64,000 bases of DNA from Crossaster papposus (lineage: Eukaryota > Echinodermata > Asteroidea > Velatida > Solasteridae), in the NCBI GenBank assembly GCA_037893245.1, contig JBAIAA010000117.1:1736001-1800000 (forward strand), in the 5' to 3' direction. Positions 45,784-60,405 of this stretch are shown here, piece after piece. The notes under the pieces are model-generated. The model was not told the DNA's origin. It did not search any database and saw only the letters and a program-made list of their open reading frames with translations. Position numbers and translations under genes: made by a program. Position 1 is the stretch's first letter; each line of letters opens with the position of its first letter.

Positions 45784-48700
45784 ATGGCGGTTAATCCTGT
45801 TATTGATGTTAATGATCTACTGGACTCTTGGGGGCTCTCAGAGCTTGCTGGTGTGTTTGAAGGTAGGTACATGTATAAGACTTTGCTCGTATAGTTCAGT
45901 TAACCAGAAGAGCACACCGTGACCAGTTGATTTAGTCGATGTCCGTGTTTGTTGTAGTGTACCAAGGAATTCGGAAACGTCGTTGGTTAGCATGGTAACT
46001 TAGGCTGACAATACCACATTTTATCATTACACGATCAAATGCTTTATACTCATGATCTCTGCACTTGTTAAGAAGGGGGGAAAAAATCCCAAATATAATT
46101 TACATGGTACATGTACATATAAATATGGCTCATGAATTTTGCCGTTTACATGTAGAGCGAGCTGGAGCTGTCAATAGGATTTTGATGAACCAAAACATGA
46201 CCATATAAGGTAATGAGAGCAGTATGCAGATTTTATGCAAATGCATGTCACACTGACCAGTGGGAGTGAGAGTGCAAAAAACTTGGACCAATCACAGTCT
46301 TTATTATATTTGGGAACTTGCATGTCAAGATAATTTGTATCACTTTGTCACAGCCCTTCAACAGTACATGTTATATTAAACTTTATTGAAAAGAATTTTC
46401 ACTCCACCACCACAGCTTGCCTCCAGATTGTGATAGTTTGAGTATTGAGGCTATTATTTTTCGGGATGGACACAGCCAATTGTTTTCGCAATTACACTGC
46501 GACAAATTTAAAGTTAGTTTAAAAATGTTGCGGACTACAAACTTTAAATCTTTTCGATTTACAGGCTTATCATTGTAACAAGCAGTTGTAATAGTACCCT
46601 GATCTTCCACAGGGGCTATTTCCAACCGTATGTGCCAACGGTGGAACTTCACAACTTGCTTGATTTAACACAGTTTCAGTATTGTATAAACTTGGATTGT
46701 TGATTCTTTGTATACAAGCAGTTGTAGTACCCTGATGTACCACAGGGACTATTTCCAACCGTATGTGCCAACGGTGGAGCTTTGCAACTTTGCTTGATTG
46801 AATGGAGTATACTTATTGTATTAAATTCAAATTATTGATCGTTGGTTTACAATGTCCCCGAGTTTATCAAAGGGCTTCAGCATATGTAATCCACTTTCAA
46901 ACTGTTTGTCAGTCAAGGTGGACTACCTTTTGAATTATGAAAATTGGTCGTTTGGGTCAAGGTACCCTCAAGGAAGGCAATTTGTGCCTATTGGTGGGGG
47001 GTCTAGGTACCCCAGGATGTTTGTTCAGCCTTTTTGTGGGGGGCATGGTGCCCCAGGTGTTATGACTGGCTTGCCCAAGATTTATCGGTATCCGGCAAAA
47101 CAAAGAAAAGAAAATTAACGAATAAACCAGTTGACAAAGGCTGTGGCTGAAATTCAAGCTAATGCTCTCCTTTGTGAATTATTTGATTCTGAGTATAAAA
47201 TAGACTAGAGGCCAATACTAGAATTAGAAAGCTCACGACACAAGGAATTCGCCAAGTTTGTCTAAATCGGAGGCAGCTACTTACTGTATGCAGGCCAGGG
47301 TCTACATCCAATTTTGCTATTTTGATATTTCAGGAATGCATACATACGAAATAATTTTCGGATAACTGAAGACTCGGCCTAGCTACGGTACACGAAAATT
47401 ATTGAAAAGTAGGCCCTCTATAACTTAAAGGCTAACCCCCAAGTCCTACATGAGATCAACATTTTTGTTGTGAACATGTTTTTGGTCTAACGTTTACATA
47501 AATACAAAGGCCTATTGAATGGACAAAAAGTGTAACCAATATTGGTCGGTTCACATGTGAATTACCTACTTACTAGGGTAAACAAAAAGGGAATTGGGCA
47601 AATGCAAGGATCCCAAAATTGGTAGGCCTAGCCTAGTACTATATAGTACTAAGTTGAGCCTCCTGTTTAGGTTATATGCTCGCTTTAGATTTATTTACTG
47701 CCAAAATTAAGGCCTTTTAAAGTTATTTTACACTGAACATTTCTATGCAATTTAAATGAGTTTACATTAGCCTGGCCAAACCATACAATTCCTTTGTTTC
47801 TGGGTAATCTACACAACCTAGAAAATCACAATGAACCTAATTTGTCTTATTGGAAAATAACATATACGTAAATAAAACAACAGACAATACCATGAATGTT
47901 ATCCCCAACAAAATGACTGCTCAATTCAAATACAGTAAAGTTTGTCTGCAGTGTGTCCTTATAATATTACCCATAACAATGTGGCCCGGAAAAATAACTT
48001 GGGACAACTCTGATATATATTTTTATTGTATTTTAATCTGTTTCTATTTGCAGAACAAGGTATTGACAAACTGGCTTTGCAGCTGCTGGATGAAAAGACA
48101 ATAGAAGAATTGATTCCGAAGATCGGCCTTCGTCTAAAATTCCTAAAATCTTGGAGAGCAGAAGTGAGTCCTATGCACTTTGTCTAAAACTTTGTCGTAG
48201 AAAACAATGGTCTTCATGTGCTTTAGGTGTCTTAGGAATATAGAAGGAGATGTTGGACATTTTTTCAACCATCTGAAATTCATTCACAATATATGCACTA
48301 ACTCCCGTACCAAAATCCTTTGCATGCAAGATGAGTGTAGAGAGGTATTTTGGTATTGTTCATCTTTTAAAAGACACTTGAGGTCAAAGCACATGAAAAA
48401 TACACGAGGTACGAAAAGACAGCATGAACATGACGAGCCTGAGGAAAGCTTCAATAGCATCTTTGTCCAAGCAAATGACAGTGCGAATTCTAGTTGCATG
48501 CTTGATGAATCTACGAGCCTGTCGGATTTCGATGAGGAACGTTTTGATCTAAGGGAAGAGTGCGAACTGTTTATCTCAAAATTGACTGCTTCCTCTGTTC
48601 CATTATCAGTAACACAAAGTCTAGTCGGGGAAGTTGAGGAACTACTGCTGGGTACACTTAATTATGTACAAAAGGAGGTAAACAGCTTTGTTGAGAAACA

Positions 48701-51700
48701 TATGCAAACTATTCCTGTTGCCTTCAATGAGCTCCAGCAAACATTTCTAAGCTTAAAAGCCTCATTTAGTGGGCTAAGAACTCAGAGTCAACAAGATGCT
48801 TGTATGAGAAATGAAGGTCTTTTCATACCACCAGAAGAAAAACTTGTTGGGAAAGCATTTACATCTAAGACTGATCAGACAGGACAGATAAAGCAAGTTG
48901 AACACAAGGAAACATAGGCCTACCAGTATGTACCAATTAAAAAAACACTTCAATTGTTTCTTGAGCAACCTGGGGTCCTCAATGCAGTTGTAGAACACAC
49001 AAAATCAAAAGATGAAGAAGTCCTGGAATCATATTGTGATGCTAGTTTCTTCAGGGAGAAAGTAAAGGCTGTAGAACTAAAAACAGATGGTGTGATGGTA
49101 CCACTCCTTTTGTACAGTGACTCGTTTGAAACAGCCAACCCACTAGGATCCCGCAAGGGAGTACACAAATTAACAGGTTTTTACATGAGTGTGATCAGTT
49201 CACCTAAAAAACATCAAGCCGCACTATGCAATATTTTTTGGGTAGCATGTGCAAAGACCACACCTTTGTCAATGTATGGGATTGACTGTGTGCAATCAGC
49301 GATAGTTAGAGAATTAAATGAGATTCAGAAAGAGGGCTTTCAAGTTGAAATTCTGCAGTGAAGCTTGTTAGACCAGTCCTGTTTCAAGTGATAGGGGACA
49401 ATTTAGGAATTTATGAGATGCTTTTCCTTGCCGCTTCTGCAAGGCCCCGAAGGAAATAGTTCGTTCTCAGTTGGTGGAAGACAACAGTTTGTTAAGGAAC
49501 AAAGATAACTACGAAGCTGATGTATCACTTGGGAACTTAAGCCTAACAGGTATCAAACGGGTCTCTGTGTTGAATGAACTTCATGGTTACCATGTTACTG
49601 ACAACCATGCTCCTGACATAATGCATGATTTTTTGGAGGGCAATTTGCCACTGGAGATAAAACTCACTTTGGGTGCATTGATCAAACAAGACAGATTCAC
49701 TCTTGGAAAATTAAATAGCAGAATAAGCTCTTTCAGCTATGGGCTTGTTGACAAGAAGAACAAGCCAAGTCCGATAAGCCCATCGGGTATCGACAACCCT
49801 GGAGGTCCAAGTGGCCAGAAGGCTGCACAGATGATGTGCCTGGCAAAGTATTTGCCAATCATCATTGGAGATCAGGTTGGAGTGGATTGTCATTTGAACA
49901 AGAACGATGGTTTGCACTACATTGCAGTGCCATTCAATTTGATATAGCACACTAACATGGAGGTGAGTCATGTTTATTGCAAACTGATTCACTATGAAAC
50001 AACTTATGCTTTGCTGTCTTCAAGTTGTCTGAAGGTTTTGTTTGTCTGGTTATTTTTGTTTTACTTGTAGATGATCACAGTTTTACTTGCAATTAACTCA
50101 CACTCATATTCTGTACAGGATTTCAGGCAATTTGTTAGTAAATAATAGCCGGAGAAATCATGCACTATTGTCAAACTATTATTGTAAATAAAAATCACAT
50201 AGTACACTTTTGTACTTCTTCTATTTTGTAAGTTTAAGATGGAGAAACATGAGGAACAGAGTCTACGAAATGCAGATTCTTTCACAACTGTTGATGCTGA
50301 TGACCTTAGCCTGGATCAGCCTCCATCTACAAGCTACTTTTACATCAGTTCTTCAAAGGACTCCTTGTCATCATCTTCAACCTCTATTCCACCATCTCAA
50401 AAGAGACGAAGATTGACATCATTAGTGAGTAACTATTTTCTTTAACTTATTAAATCTTTACCGTACATTATCAAATTGATGTTTATGCAAGTGTTACTGA
50501 TTTTCCACAATTGCTGCTGAGATTTAAGTAATGGATGATTGAATAAGAATGTGATGAAGGGCTGTAGGTGGTCGTTATTCGCTTTCAAATTTCACTTGAC
50601 TAATAATGGGTGAAAAAAATCAAAGCTCACGAGCAAAACTCACTATTGAAATAAATTTAAGTTGAGAATTTTGTAATCAATTTTGACCTATCGCCATATG
50701 CGAGTTAACCACGTAAAATTGTGTTCGTCTCAGATTTTGCGCGTTCCACGTCCATTCCTATAATGCAATTGGACAATATTTTAGAAGCTGGGTTGATGCG
50801 ATTTTACTTTAATAGGTTAACTGCCTTTACACTATGATTATTTTATTCATTTTATTGCAATGTACTTTTGTTTAGTTTGCCCCTCATATCCCATCATCCT
50901 AGCGAAAAAAAACAACGCAAAACGAATTAGCTTATATAATTCAATACAAAATTGTTCTCCTTTTAATACTTCAGGATGCCAAGAGCATTCTCGAAGGATC
51001 TACCGAGGGAAAAGCAATCATTGGACGCTTAGAGAAACATCAAGCTCTTAACAAGCAAGATAGATTGAAGATGACTGCACTTTTAGTGGTTCATCTGATG
51101 GACAACCTTGGCTTAAAGTGAGTAGGTCATAGGTCATACAGTTAATTGTAAACATTCTGGAGGTTGTATGTGGCATATGTGCTCAAGATTCTTAGGCTAT
51201 TGGAATTTGCAAATCATTAAATTAGTACACTTAGAACTGTATAATTGTATATTAAAAAAATACTCACCATAACATATTGAGAGCAGCAGTCTCTCTAGAA
51301 TTTTCATTCAGTGCAAGGTAATTTAAAATGGTGATTTAAGACACAGTTTAAGTTTTGCAACGGTTTCCCTTATTAGCTTTGGGAGATTCTCAATTTGTCC
51401 AGTGAAAGTAGGGGCAGTCATCCTGGGCATGCATGATGAGCCTACATGGACACTATTTGCACTGCGGCGCGTGAGGGCGCAAGATTAGATACTGTCAGTG
51501 TTAAGTCTGGTTTCGTCATGGCCGGACGTTCACGTCCTCCCGGCCGGACCGATAGCCAGCCTCGGGCCGTGTTTTACACCGCGGCATTGCAGCAACCTAG
51601 GATTTAAGAGGGGTCATTTCTGGGAAGGTTTTGCCATCCCAGTAAAAGTCAATCGCGCTTGTGTTTGTGAGTTTGGACATTTGTGCTAGTGTGAAGACCC

Positions 51701-54700
51701 TTTCTTGAATTGTATGGAGAAATGAGGTAGGATCAAACCACTTTTTAATTTATTTTGTTGGTGCAGCTCAAAACTGAAGGAGCCCCCCTTGAAAAAGGGC
51801 GTGTCGATTTGGTTTATGGAGCCGTGCTCTGAGACAATTGTATTCTTATAGAAGTGCAGGTATTCTTGTTTTACCTCACGTTTTGCGTTTGCTTCGGCAG
51901 ACGGTTTAGAAAATGTCTCCAGGGTGCGCCAGCATATAGGTTTGAATGCTTGCTATGCTTAGCGGTATAGAGTCTTCGTACTGAAGACAACATTTTGCAC
52001 GGTTGGGAGTGGCTCCACTGATGCGTGGCAATGGAATGTGAGAGCGCCACAATGGTCTATACAAAGGACTGGCCTATTTGTTTAACAATTAGGGCCAGGA
52101 ATGCAGGTTTTAATATCGTGTCCAAATGAAGTTATGTTATTCAGGCTACTTAATGTTTGCATATACGTTTTCAGCAATGAATTTTCAACAACAAAAAGAT
52201 GAAGACATTGATCACCAGTAGAGGTATATCTCTTATCGCATTTAAAAATTCACTTTTGTATTGAATTCATATAATGCATATTTACGTAGAATTCGCCGTG
52301 CGATTGAATCAGGTGTATAGTATATCGCAGTTAGTTACATAACATGCACAATGGTGTAGGGGCAGCCCTATATAGCACGCACACGTGTTTGGGCAGCCGT
52401 CTTTAGTTGGCTTTTGTTCCCAAAATGAGTGTTTCCGATCATTTCGCTTTAGTTTCTGGTTTTCGGTTGAACGGGTCTGTTTCTCCGCATTCAAATGTCG
52501 TATAGTACTCTTAGTGTAATCAGTGGTCTTCGTTGATTGCTCTATTTCGGGGGTGTTTTTTCTACAGATCTGATTTGCTGGTTTAATTGAGACCTTTATA
52601 TAAACCTTTACTCGGCTAATTTTAGGTTGAGTTGGAAGTCTGTGTTGAAATAATATATTTCCGCTGCATATCTGTAGGAAAGCCCGTATAATCTAAATGT
52701 TGGGACTTCGGTGCTAATTCACACCATGGGAATGAAATATCGTAGAGCCTGGTGGGTGCTCTTGCATCGTATATGGCCAGTCAGAATTCAGCGTTGTCTT
52801 TATAATGAGGTACGCAGCGAAGTCTTAAGCGGGTTGACGGCTCACAGCCGCAAAATGCGAGGTTTTGTGTGCACGAAGGAGTGACCCGCAGTATAGTAAT
52901 ATTCATTTTGGCAGTGGTGTTGGGCCAACATGGTGACTCCGACTGTTTCGGGATATTAAAAAAAAAAAAAAAATAGATTCATAAAGTGTCTATTTTACAA
53001 TGACAAAATTCAAGTGAATTATAACGCATACTTGTACCTGTTTTTATATTACTTTGCTTTATGCTCACGTTTTGCATGTGATGTTTGTTTTCGTTAGTCA
53101 GAGTGCCACATGTTCTGGTTGGGCGCCTTTGCTTTGCTCTGGTATGGGGCAGGGGTTCTGACATGTGATTTGCCTTTGAGTTTAGTATAGCAACGCAGGT
53201 TTGGTCGGGGTGTTAGACCGTTTTAACCTTTTAGGTCAGTACACTTTTAATGAGGCATTTATGTGTTTTTTGCGCGGCCTTATTTTTGTTAGCCTGCTTC
53301 CGGAATAGACGACATTTCGAGTGTTCCTAATTATTTTAAGGTAACTAACAAAAAAGAACCACACATTTTGAAGATAGGTAACTAAATCACATATCTTGTC
53401 ACCAAACCGGCACAGTATTCAGCACAACTTTGTTTAGTAAGAAAAAAGGGTATTTCTTACCGACCATAAAATCAGACAAGTCGTAGTTCTGTCCCTGTTT
53501 TAAAAAAATAAAACAATTGTTGATGAAAACTTGAAAAGTCTCTCTAAACAATAAGACGATATTAGTATTTTGTAGCCCTTTTGTTGCAAACAATCCTCGT
53601 TAAAAAAATAAATAAAAAATAAATAAATAAATAAACCAAACAAACCAACAAACAACCGTATTGAAATTGAAGCTTTTGGTATTATTAATATTAGAGTCCA
53701 AGAACACTGCCGGTTATGTCAGCATGTCTTTACTTGCTATAAGTGCCTCCTTCGACGGTGGCAGTTGCATTTCATTATAAATGTAAAACTAAACCCATGT
53801 GTAAAATGTGTTTGTATATAATAATGCGATGCAACCGTTTGCAATATTTTGGGAGAAAGCCAATTATAAATGTAAAATCAAACCCATGTGTACAATATGA
53901 TTGTATATAATAATGCCATGCAACTGTTTTCAATTTTTTGGGAGAAAGCCAATGTAAGCGCTATTTAAGCAGAAACTTATTCAAGCCTTGCTCATAGAGG
54001 TTTAACCCGGGAGAAACAACCAAGGGGCTTGGCTTGTTTCAGGTCATTCCGCACAATACTATTGTGACCTAAGACACGGAAAAGCCGGCTTGCGTAATCG
54101 CCATGGTTCGTCCCAGGACAGTGCTAAGATCCCGTATTTTGCATAAGTATAGGGGATCAGGCCCGCTCTGGGCAAACCTTATACGTTCCAATTACAAAGA
54201 AGTTCTCTATTGAAGTCAACTACATGTATTATTATTGTGGGCAATTAACTTCTTTGAGGACCAAGGCTGTTTTGATTATTTGATCGATCGAGATTTTGGC
54301 CACTGTCGTTTTGGTCACCGCTTTTATATATAATACAACCCCTTTTATATATAATACAACCCCGATAATGTATGGCTGTCATTGCCTTGCTTTTCATTTC
54401 CAATCTTGTTTCGGTCGGAGATGAAATCTCACTATACGAGAGTGGTTTTTCAAGTTCAACTTCTGAGGTCAAAGGCCATCTGTGGTCAAGTTTTTAATTG
54501 GGCCGGAGTTTAAAAACTTTTTTCATTTGAAAACTTGGAGTCCAGATTTCAATGAAGTGGCCGATGTTTGTCTGATTGTGGAACGTTGACTAGCTTCCTT
54601 GTCGATTGTAAATTTGTGGATGTCAACGGCTGCTAGATCATGGTTAGCTGCTTTGTAGACATGTTATTGCTGCTTTATAGACAAGATGTCTTCCTGCAGG

Positions 54701-57700
54701 ATGTTGTTATCTGCAGGTATGCTGATCATCCTGTACATGATACAGTCACGTAGAATGAACATCACGGTAGAATGAACTTGCTTAGGCAGATCATTAAGGT
54801 AGACGACGAACAGGGCCGGACCCAAGACGGTTCAGAACTATAATGCATTCTTGTTGGCAGCATTCGTGTTTTAGGACGGGCCTAAACAAACAAAAGGGGC
54901 CTTGTTATTCAAACAAAACGGAGAGTGGACCCTCAAATGAATTGTAGCGCCTTGAGCAGCGTGTGAACTTAGGCGGTCGGCAGCCTCGCGGCACGTTTCT
55001 TTAATAGTGCTCGCCGGCTTCGAGTGCAGTCTTTTGAACGCCTTACGCGTGGAAATGACGCGCATTGTTGTTTAGCATCAGGTATGATGAAATGGTACAG
55101 CTATGATGAAATGGTACAGCTAGTACCCTTTTTATCACAATAGAACAGCCCCAAAGACAAGCCCTCATGCTGGACGGCTCGTTGAGTCTGTTTTTGTAGG
55201 GGGACAATGATCTCATGAATATTCTTATAATGCACAAAACCAAAACAATCTGTGATTGGACAGCGCCCTCTTGTGTTTTAAATTGGACAATAGATTTCCG
55301 GTTTTAGGCATATACTGAACAGCCATGTTTGGTGGCACGTATAATGCAAGAAGGCGCGACCGACTGTCAGTCGAGTTGTACTAAAATGCACAATTTTACG
55401 CTAGACTAGCGTGGTTAAGATCCGTCGGAGGACGGGCCTCCGCATAAGAGAGAAACAGTGCATGGATGGGCCCTGTGTGTTCAATTGTAATCTAACATGG
55501 TTAAGATAATAGGTTTTGCAGCGGACGGGCCCTGCGTTTTGGATTTTAATCTAGTGTAGTTAAGATCAAAGGATGAGAGATACTAGTTATAAGTTACGCA
55601 GCAGACGCGCCCTGTGTGCTGAATTTAAATCTTACATATTGTTAAGATCAGACGATCAGACGATAAGAGAGAATATAAGTTATGCAGTGGTCAGGTTCTG
55701 TGGGTTTGAACTTAAATCTAGCAATGGTTAAGATCTAAGCATAGGGGAGAATAGAAGTAACGCAGTGAATGGGCCATGCGTGTCGGAACGTAATTCTAAC
55801 ATTGTTAAGATTACAGAATAAGAGGTAACAAATGTTGCGCAGTGGATGGGCCCTGTGTGTTAAATTTAAATCTAACAATGTTAAGATCTTAGGTTAAGAT
55901 AGAATATAAGTTCCGCAGTGCACGGGCCCGGTGGGTTGAATTTAAATATAACAATGTTAAGATCATAAGTGAGAATATAAATTCTGCAGTGGGTAGGCCC
56001 TGCATCTTGAATTTAAAACCAACATTGTTAGGATCAGAGGATATGAGAGAACAAAAGTTACGCAGGGGACGGGCCCTGCGTGATGAATGTTTATCTTACA
56101 TGGATATCATCAGAGGATAAGAGTACATAAAAGTGACGCAGTGGACAGGCCCTGTGTGCTGAATTTTTAATGTACATGTAACATGTTTATTTTTAGATCA
56201 GAGGTGGGGCCTCCGCGTGAGAGGCAATAGAAATTCCGCGTGGACGGGCCCTGCGTGTTAAATTTAAATGTATCTGATTAATTTCAGAGGACGGGCTTCT
56301 GCATTTGAGTCATAAGGAGTTCCGCCGTGAAAGGGCCCTGCGTTTTCAATTTTGAATTTAACTGATTAAGATCAGAGGTCGGGCCTCTGCATTTGAGACC
56401 AAACAAAAAAGTTCCGCAGTGGATTAGGCCCTGCGTCTTAAAGGTGGTATACACTATTGGTAAATGCTTGAATTATCATGAATGGGCGAATTTGGAAGGT
56501 TGTATTTTATAGTAAATATCTTTAAACTGGCCTGTCCGAAGTTTACAGTCATTAATGCCGCGAAAAGCACGAAAAACAGCGTTTGTTTTCAACCGGCGTC
56601 GAGCTGTTATTCTTATGTTAGTTGTGTTTTTTCGCGATCAATTTGCTGGACGCCTAGATCTTTATTTACTTTCAGATGAGTAAGATATTTCTTAACAATT
56701 CGGTAGTAAATGTTGTGTTTTTCTCTCTCCATATCTGCAAATGGTGTATCCTACATTTACATTTTAATGTAGCTGATTAATTCAGAGGACGGGCCTCTGC
56801 ATGAGAGACAAAAGTAGTTCCGCAGTGGATAGGCCTTGTGTGTTAAATTCGACCGTGTATCGGGTTAAGATCAGAGGACGGGCCTATACATGAGAGACAA
56901 AAGTAGTTCTGCAGTGAATAGGCCCTGCGTGTTAAATTCGTATGTATCGGATTAAGATCAGAGGACGGGCCTCTGCACGAGAGACAAAAGTAGTTCCGCA
57001 GTGGATAGGCCTTGTGTGTTAAATTCGACCGTGTATCGGATTAAGATCAGAGGACGGGCCTATACATGAGAGACAAAAGAAGTTCCGCAATAGATAGGCC
57101 ACGCGTGTTAAATTTGAATGTAACTAATTAATTATTCTGAAATTATTCTCATGTAGGGACATGAGACAAAATAAGTCTCACAGTGGATATGCCCTGCGTG
57201 TTAAATTTTGAATTTAACTGATTAAGATCAGAGGACGGGCCTCCGCATGAGAGACAAAAGTGTTCCGCAGTGGATAGGCCTTGTGTGTTAAATTCGACCG
57301 TGTATCGGATTAAGATCAGAGGACGGGCCTCTACATGAGAGACAAAAGAAGTTCCGCAATAGATAGGCCACGCGTGTTAAATTTGAATGTAACTAATTAA
57401 TTATTCTGAAATTATTCTCATGTCGACACGAGAGACAAAATTTGTCTCGCAGTGGATATGCCTTGCGTGTTAAATTTTGAATTTAACTGATTAAGATCAG
57501 AGGACGGGCCTCTGCATTTGAGACAAATAGAAGTACCTCAGTGGATAGGCACTGCGTGTTAAATTTTGAATTTAACTGATATGATCAGAGGACGGGCCTC
57601 TGTATTTGAGACAAATGGAAGTTCCGCAGTGGATAGGCCCTGCGTGTTAAATTTGAATTTAACTGATTAACCCTAACCCCCTAGGCTTTACTCTGGGCCG

Positions 57701-60363
57701 GCTAAAGAACTGAGTACTACAGAATATTACTTAAAATTTTGTAGCTCGGTTCCTTTCTCTACAGTCTCTCCGTGACTGATGATTGGGTGTGTACTGTCAA
57801 ATTACAGATACTGCCAACCACAAAATACTAATAGTGGTTATACAGGTCAGTAATTCTTACCTGGCAAAAAATGCAGTAGTTCAGCCTTGACCCATTGCCG
57901 TGTCCCATGTGACAATCTTTGCTGTAGAGGTTAGAACACTCCACGCAGTACATGGGCCATGAACACTCAGCAAGCAGAGGGCAAGGGACCCAATGCTTAG
58001 TACTACGAGTGCAATTAGGGGTGTACATGTACCAAATACTAAAAATTACTATAGGCATTGTACACAGGTAGGTGAGAGTTCTGCATACTACTTTTTTCTG
58101 CTAGTCAAAAGCAGCATTAGGTAGGGTTAGCGTTAAGATCGGAGGACTGGCCTCTGCATTTGAGGCAAATAGAAGTTCCGCAGTGGATAGGCCCTGCGTG
58201 TTAAATTTGAATGTATCTGATTAAGATCACAGTATGGGCAGTTCCGCTGTGGACGGGCCCCGCGTGTTAAATTTTAAATTTAACCGATTAAGATCAGAGG
58301 ATGGGCCTCTGCGTGAGAGGCAATAGAAGTTCCGCAGTGGATAGGCCCTGCGTGTTACATTTGAATGTAACTAATTAAGTGCAGAGGACGGGCCTCTGCT
58401 GCATGAGTGACATAAACAAGTTTCGGCCAATCCTTGTCTATTTTTTATTTTTGTGGTCATCTTTACTCCACTTCTTAAAAGTCTTATTTTGGGATCGGAA
58501 CTTTTGCCTAAAGACCTCAAAAGAATTATAAAAAAGGAATAGCGGCACGTGAAGTAGTTGCCATAATAACCAGATTGGCCTAAATTGTTTTTAATCGAAA
58601 TGTTCTTTTGTTTTTCCTTTCCGTTTCCTAAATGACGTTTAATGATTGATCGAAGTCATATTTTTCTTCACAGACCCTAAGAACCATTTCGATGGTGAAA
58701 AGCTATGTTGTTGTTTCCACGGTCGCCGCTGAACTTGGCGAAAATTGCGTGTCGACTGGTCTGCAACGGTCCATCGGTGCAGCCGTTCTGCAACACTGCC
58801 CGTTTCCAACGCATAGATGAATCCAATCGAACATGCTTGTACATTCAGGGGCCAGTAGCCCTGTATCCCTGTAGTAAATTAACGTCTCATGGTCTTCAGT
58901 CCTCAGAATGAAACAACCTTTTCTTTGTATTGTTATCTGTTTGTGTGTGAAAAAGTGCCTGAGTAAAGTGGTAATGGCAATAATTACAATAAAATAGATA
59001 TTAACTGTACACAGTTGCGGTAGGCTTTGACCCACAAGGGGAAATTTGAGAAAACGGGGCGCTTTATGCATGCAATTCGGCGTCGAGAAAAGTCCCACAC
59101 GCAGCACTTCTGTTTGTTGTTGTCCTGCGCATATTTGCGGACTTGTGAAGCTCATCTGCAAAATTAATTTATTAACTAAATGAACAGCGTTAAAGGTAGG
59201 GGGCGGTCTTGTAGGTTCATTCAGGACGCATTTCCCAGTTCCGCGCTATTTTTCTTCCCGTGCTCGTTTGGCGTCTGCAAGTCTATCGAGATGTTCCCGA
59301 AAGCGAGGACGGAGTTCTAAGCGAGGAGTGACGACACGAGACCCCATAATAATATAACCGTCATTGACGCTCCTTGGCACCGCGCGCGGAGCATGGAAAA
59401 TGTACATGTACGTTTAAGATATCTTGAACGTCGCAATTGCGCCGGATGGTTCGATCTGTCGCTCATTAGGTAGTATTCCGCGCCCTAATAACTCTCGGCT
59501 TTTGATGCCCTGGTATGTAGGGCTATCCGCCCTCTGCCCACCTACAGTGTCAAACTGCAACGCGCTACTCGCAAACTGAATGGAGGATATTCTAACTCTG
59601 GTGCTGGTCCTTCAGAACCTGCCTCCGCCGATCTGGTTAGCATCGATAGTCTGAATGGCTACGCGCGCCCCCGTCTACAAGGGGCGACTTTCAAATACAA
59701 GTTGGTTTTCATTGCACGCATTTCCACCGCGTCTGTCGAATAATACGCTATAGCATTTACGGCAAACGCCATCAGATAGGCGTATATTTCCCGGCTTTAC
59801 CGGTTGGATGGCGGCGTCGCGTTGTGCGTGTGGCGTCGTGCGGGTGGCGTCGTGCGAGTGGTGTTGTGCGGACGGCGTCATGTAGGCGGCGTCGTGCGTG
59901 TGACGCGTTGCGACGCGTTGCGACGCGGTACGGGCGACGCGGTACCGGCGACGCGGTATGGGCGACGCGGTACGGGTGAGGTACGGGTGAGGTACGGGTG
60001 AGGTATGGGTGAGGTATGGGTGGTATTTGGGGCGAGATATATTGGGAATGGGTGAGGCTTCGTGGTCCCGGTTCGGAGCGAAGAATCTCCCCATATCTAA
60101 AACTCAAGTATAGATTCTGGGGCCCGAACAAAGCAGCAGTGCAAATATAGTACTATTTGCACTGCGGCGCGTGAGGGCGCAAGATTAGATACTGTCAGTG
60201 TTAAGTCCGGTTGAGGCAAGGATGAACGGTGAGGTGAAGCCGGTACGGTAGGTGCAAGTAAAACATTATGTGTACTTCTATACATCTGGGCCTAGACTCG
60301 AGTGGACAGCAGCTGTTACTTACACTTTTTTTTTTTTTTTTCCCCTCTTTCACCACCCTACAC

Positions 60364-60405
<42 letters not shown>

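Larger units (their letters stand above)
55385..58410 (+). repeat. ~84-91-bp satellite array with higher-order structure
   Basis: Unit: GATCAGAGGACGGGCCTCTG, then CATGAGAGACAAAAGTAGTT, CCGCAGTGGATAGGCCCTGC and GTGTTAAATTTGAATGTAAC, TGATTAA. Roughly 25-30 units are discernible. The left third (55,385-56,200) is more diverged. Between 57,048 and 57,591 a ~270-bp super-unit of three monomer types is repeated twice, including an ATTATTCTGAAATTATTCTC variant. Two transposons interrupt it at TTAA sites. No coding potential. Confidence 0.85.

Noticed and set aside
46852-47118. Gly/Tyr/Arg-rich 88-residue frame (SRYPQGRQFVPIGGGSRYP)
   Set aside because: Repeats of GGTACCC-type words give the composition; no family, no splice partners consistent with the SAM gene phases.
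57828-58058. Host zinc-finger exon on the - strand
   Set aside because: It lies wholly inside a TTAA-flanked insertion and has no convincing splice sites, so I keep it only as a feature of the element.
58703-59161. 152-residue - strand frame
   Set aside because: No recognisable domain, an overlapping frame on the other strand, and no splice or poly(A) support.
59675-60131. His/Thr/Arg-rich frames on the - strand
   Set aside because: Translations of the 15-bp and 10-bp GC-rich tandem repeats.
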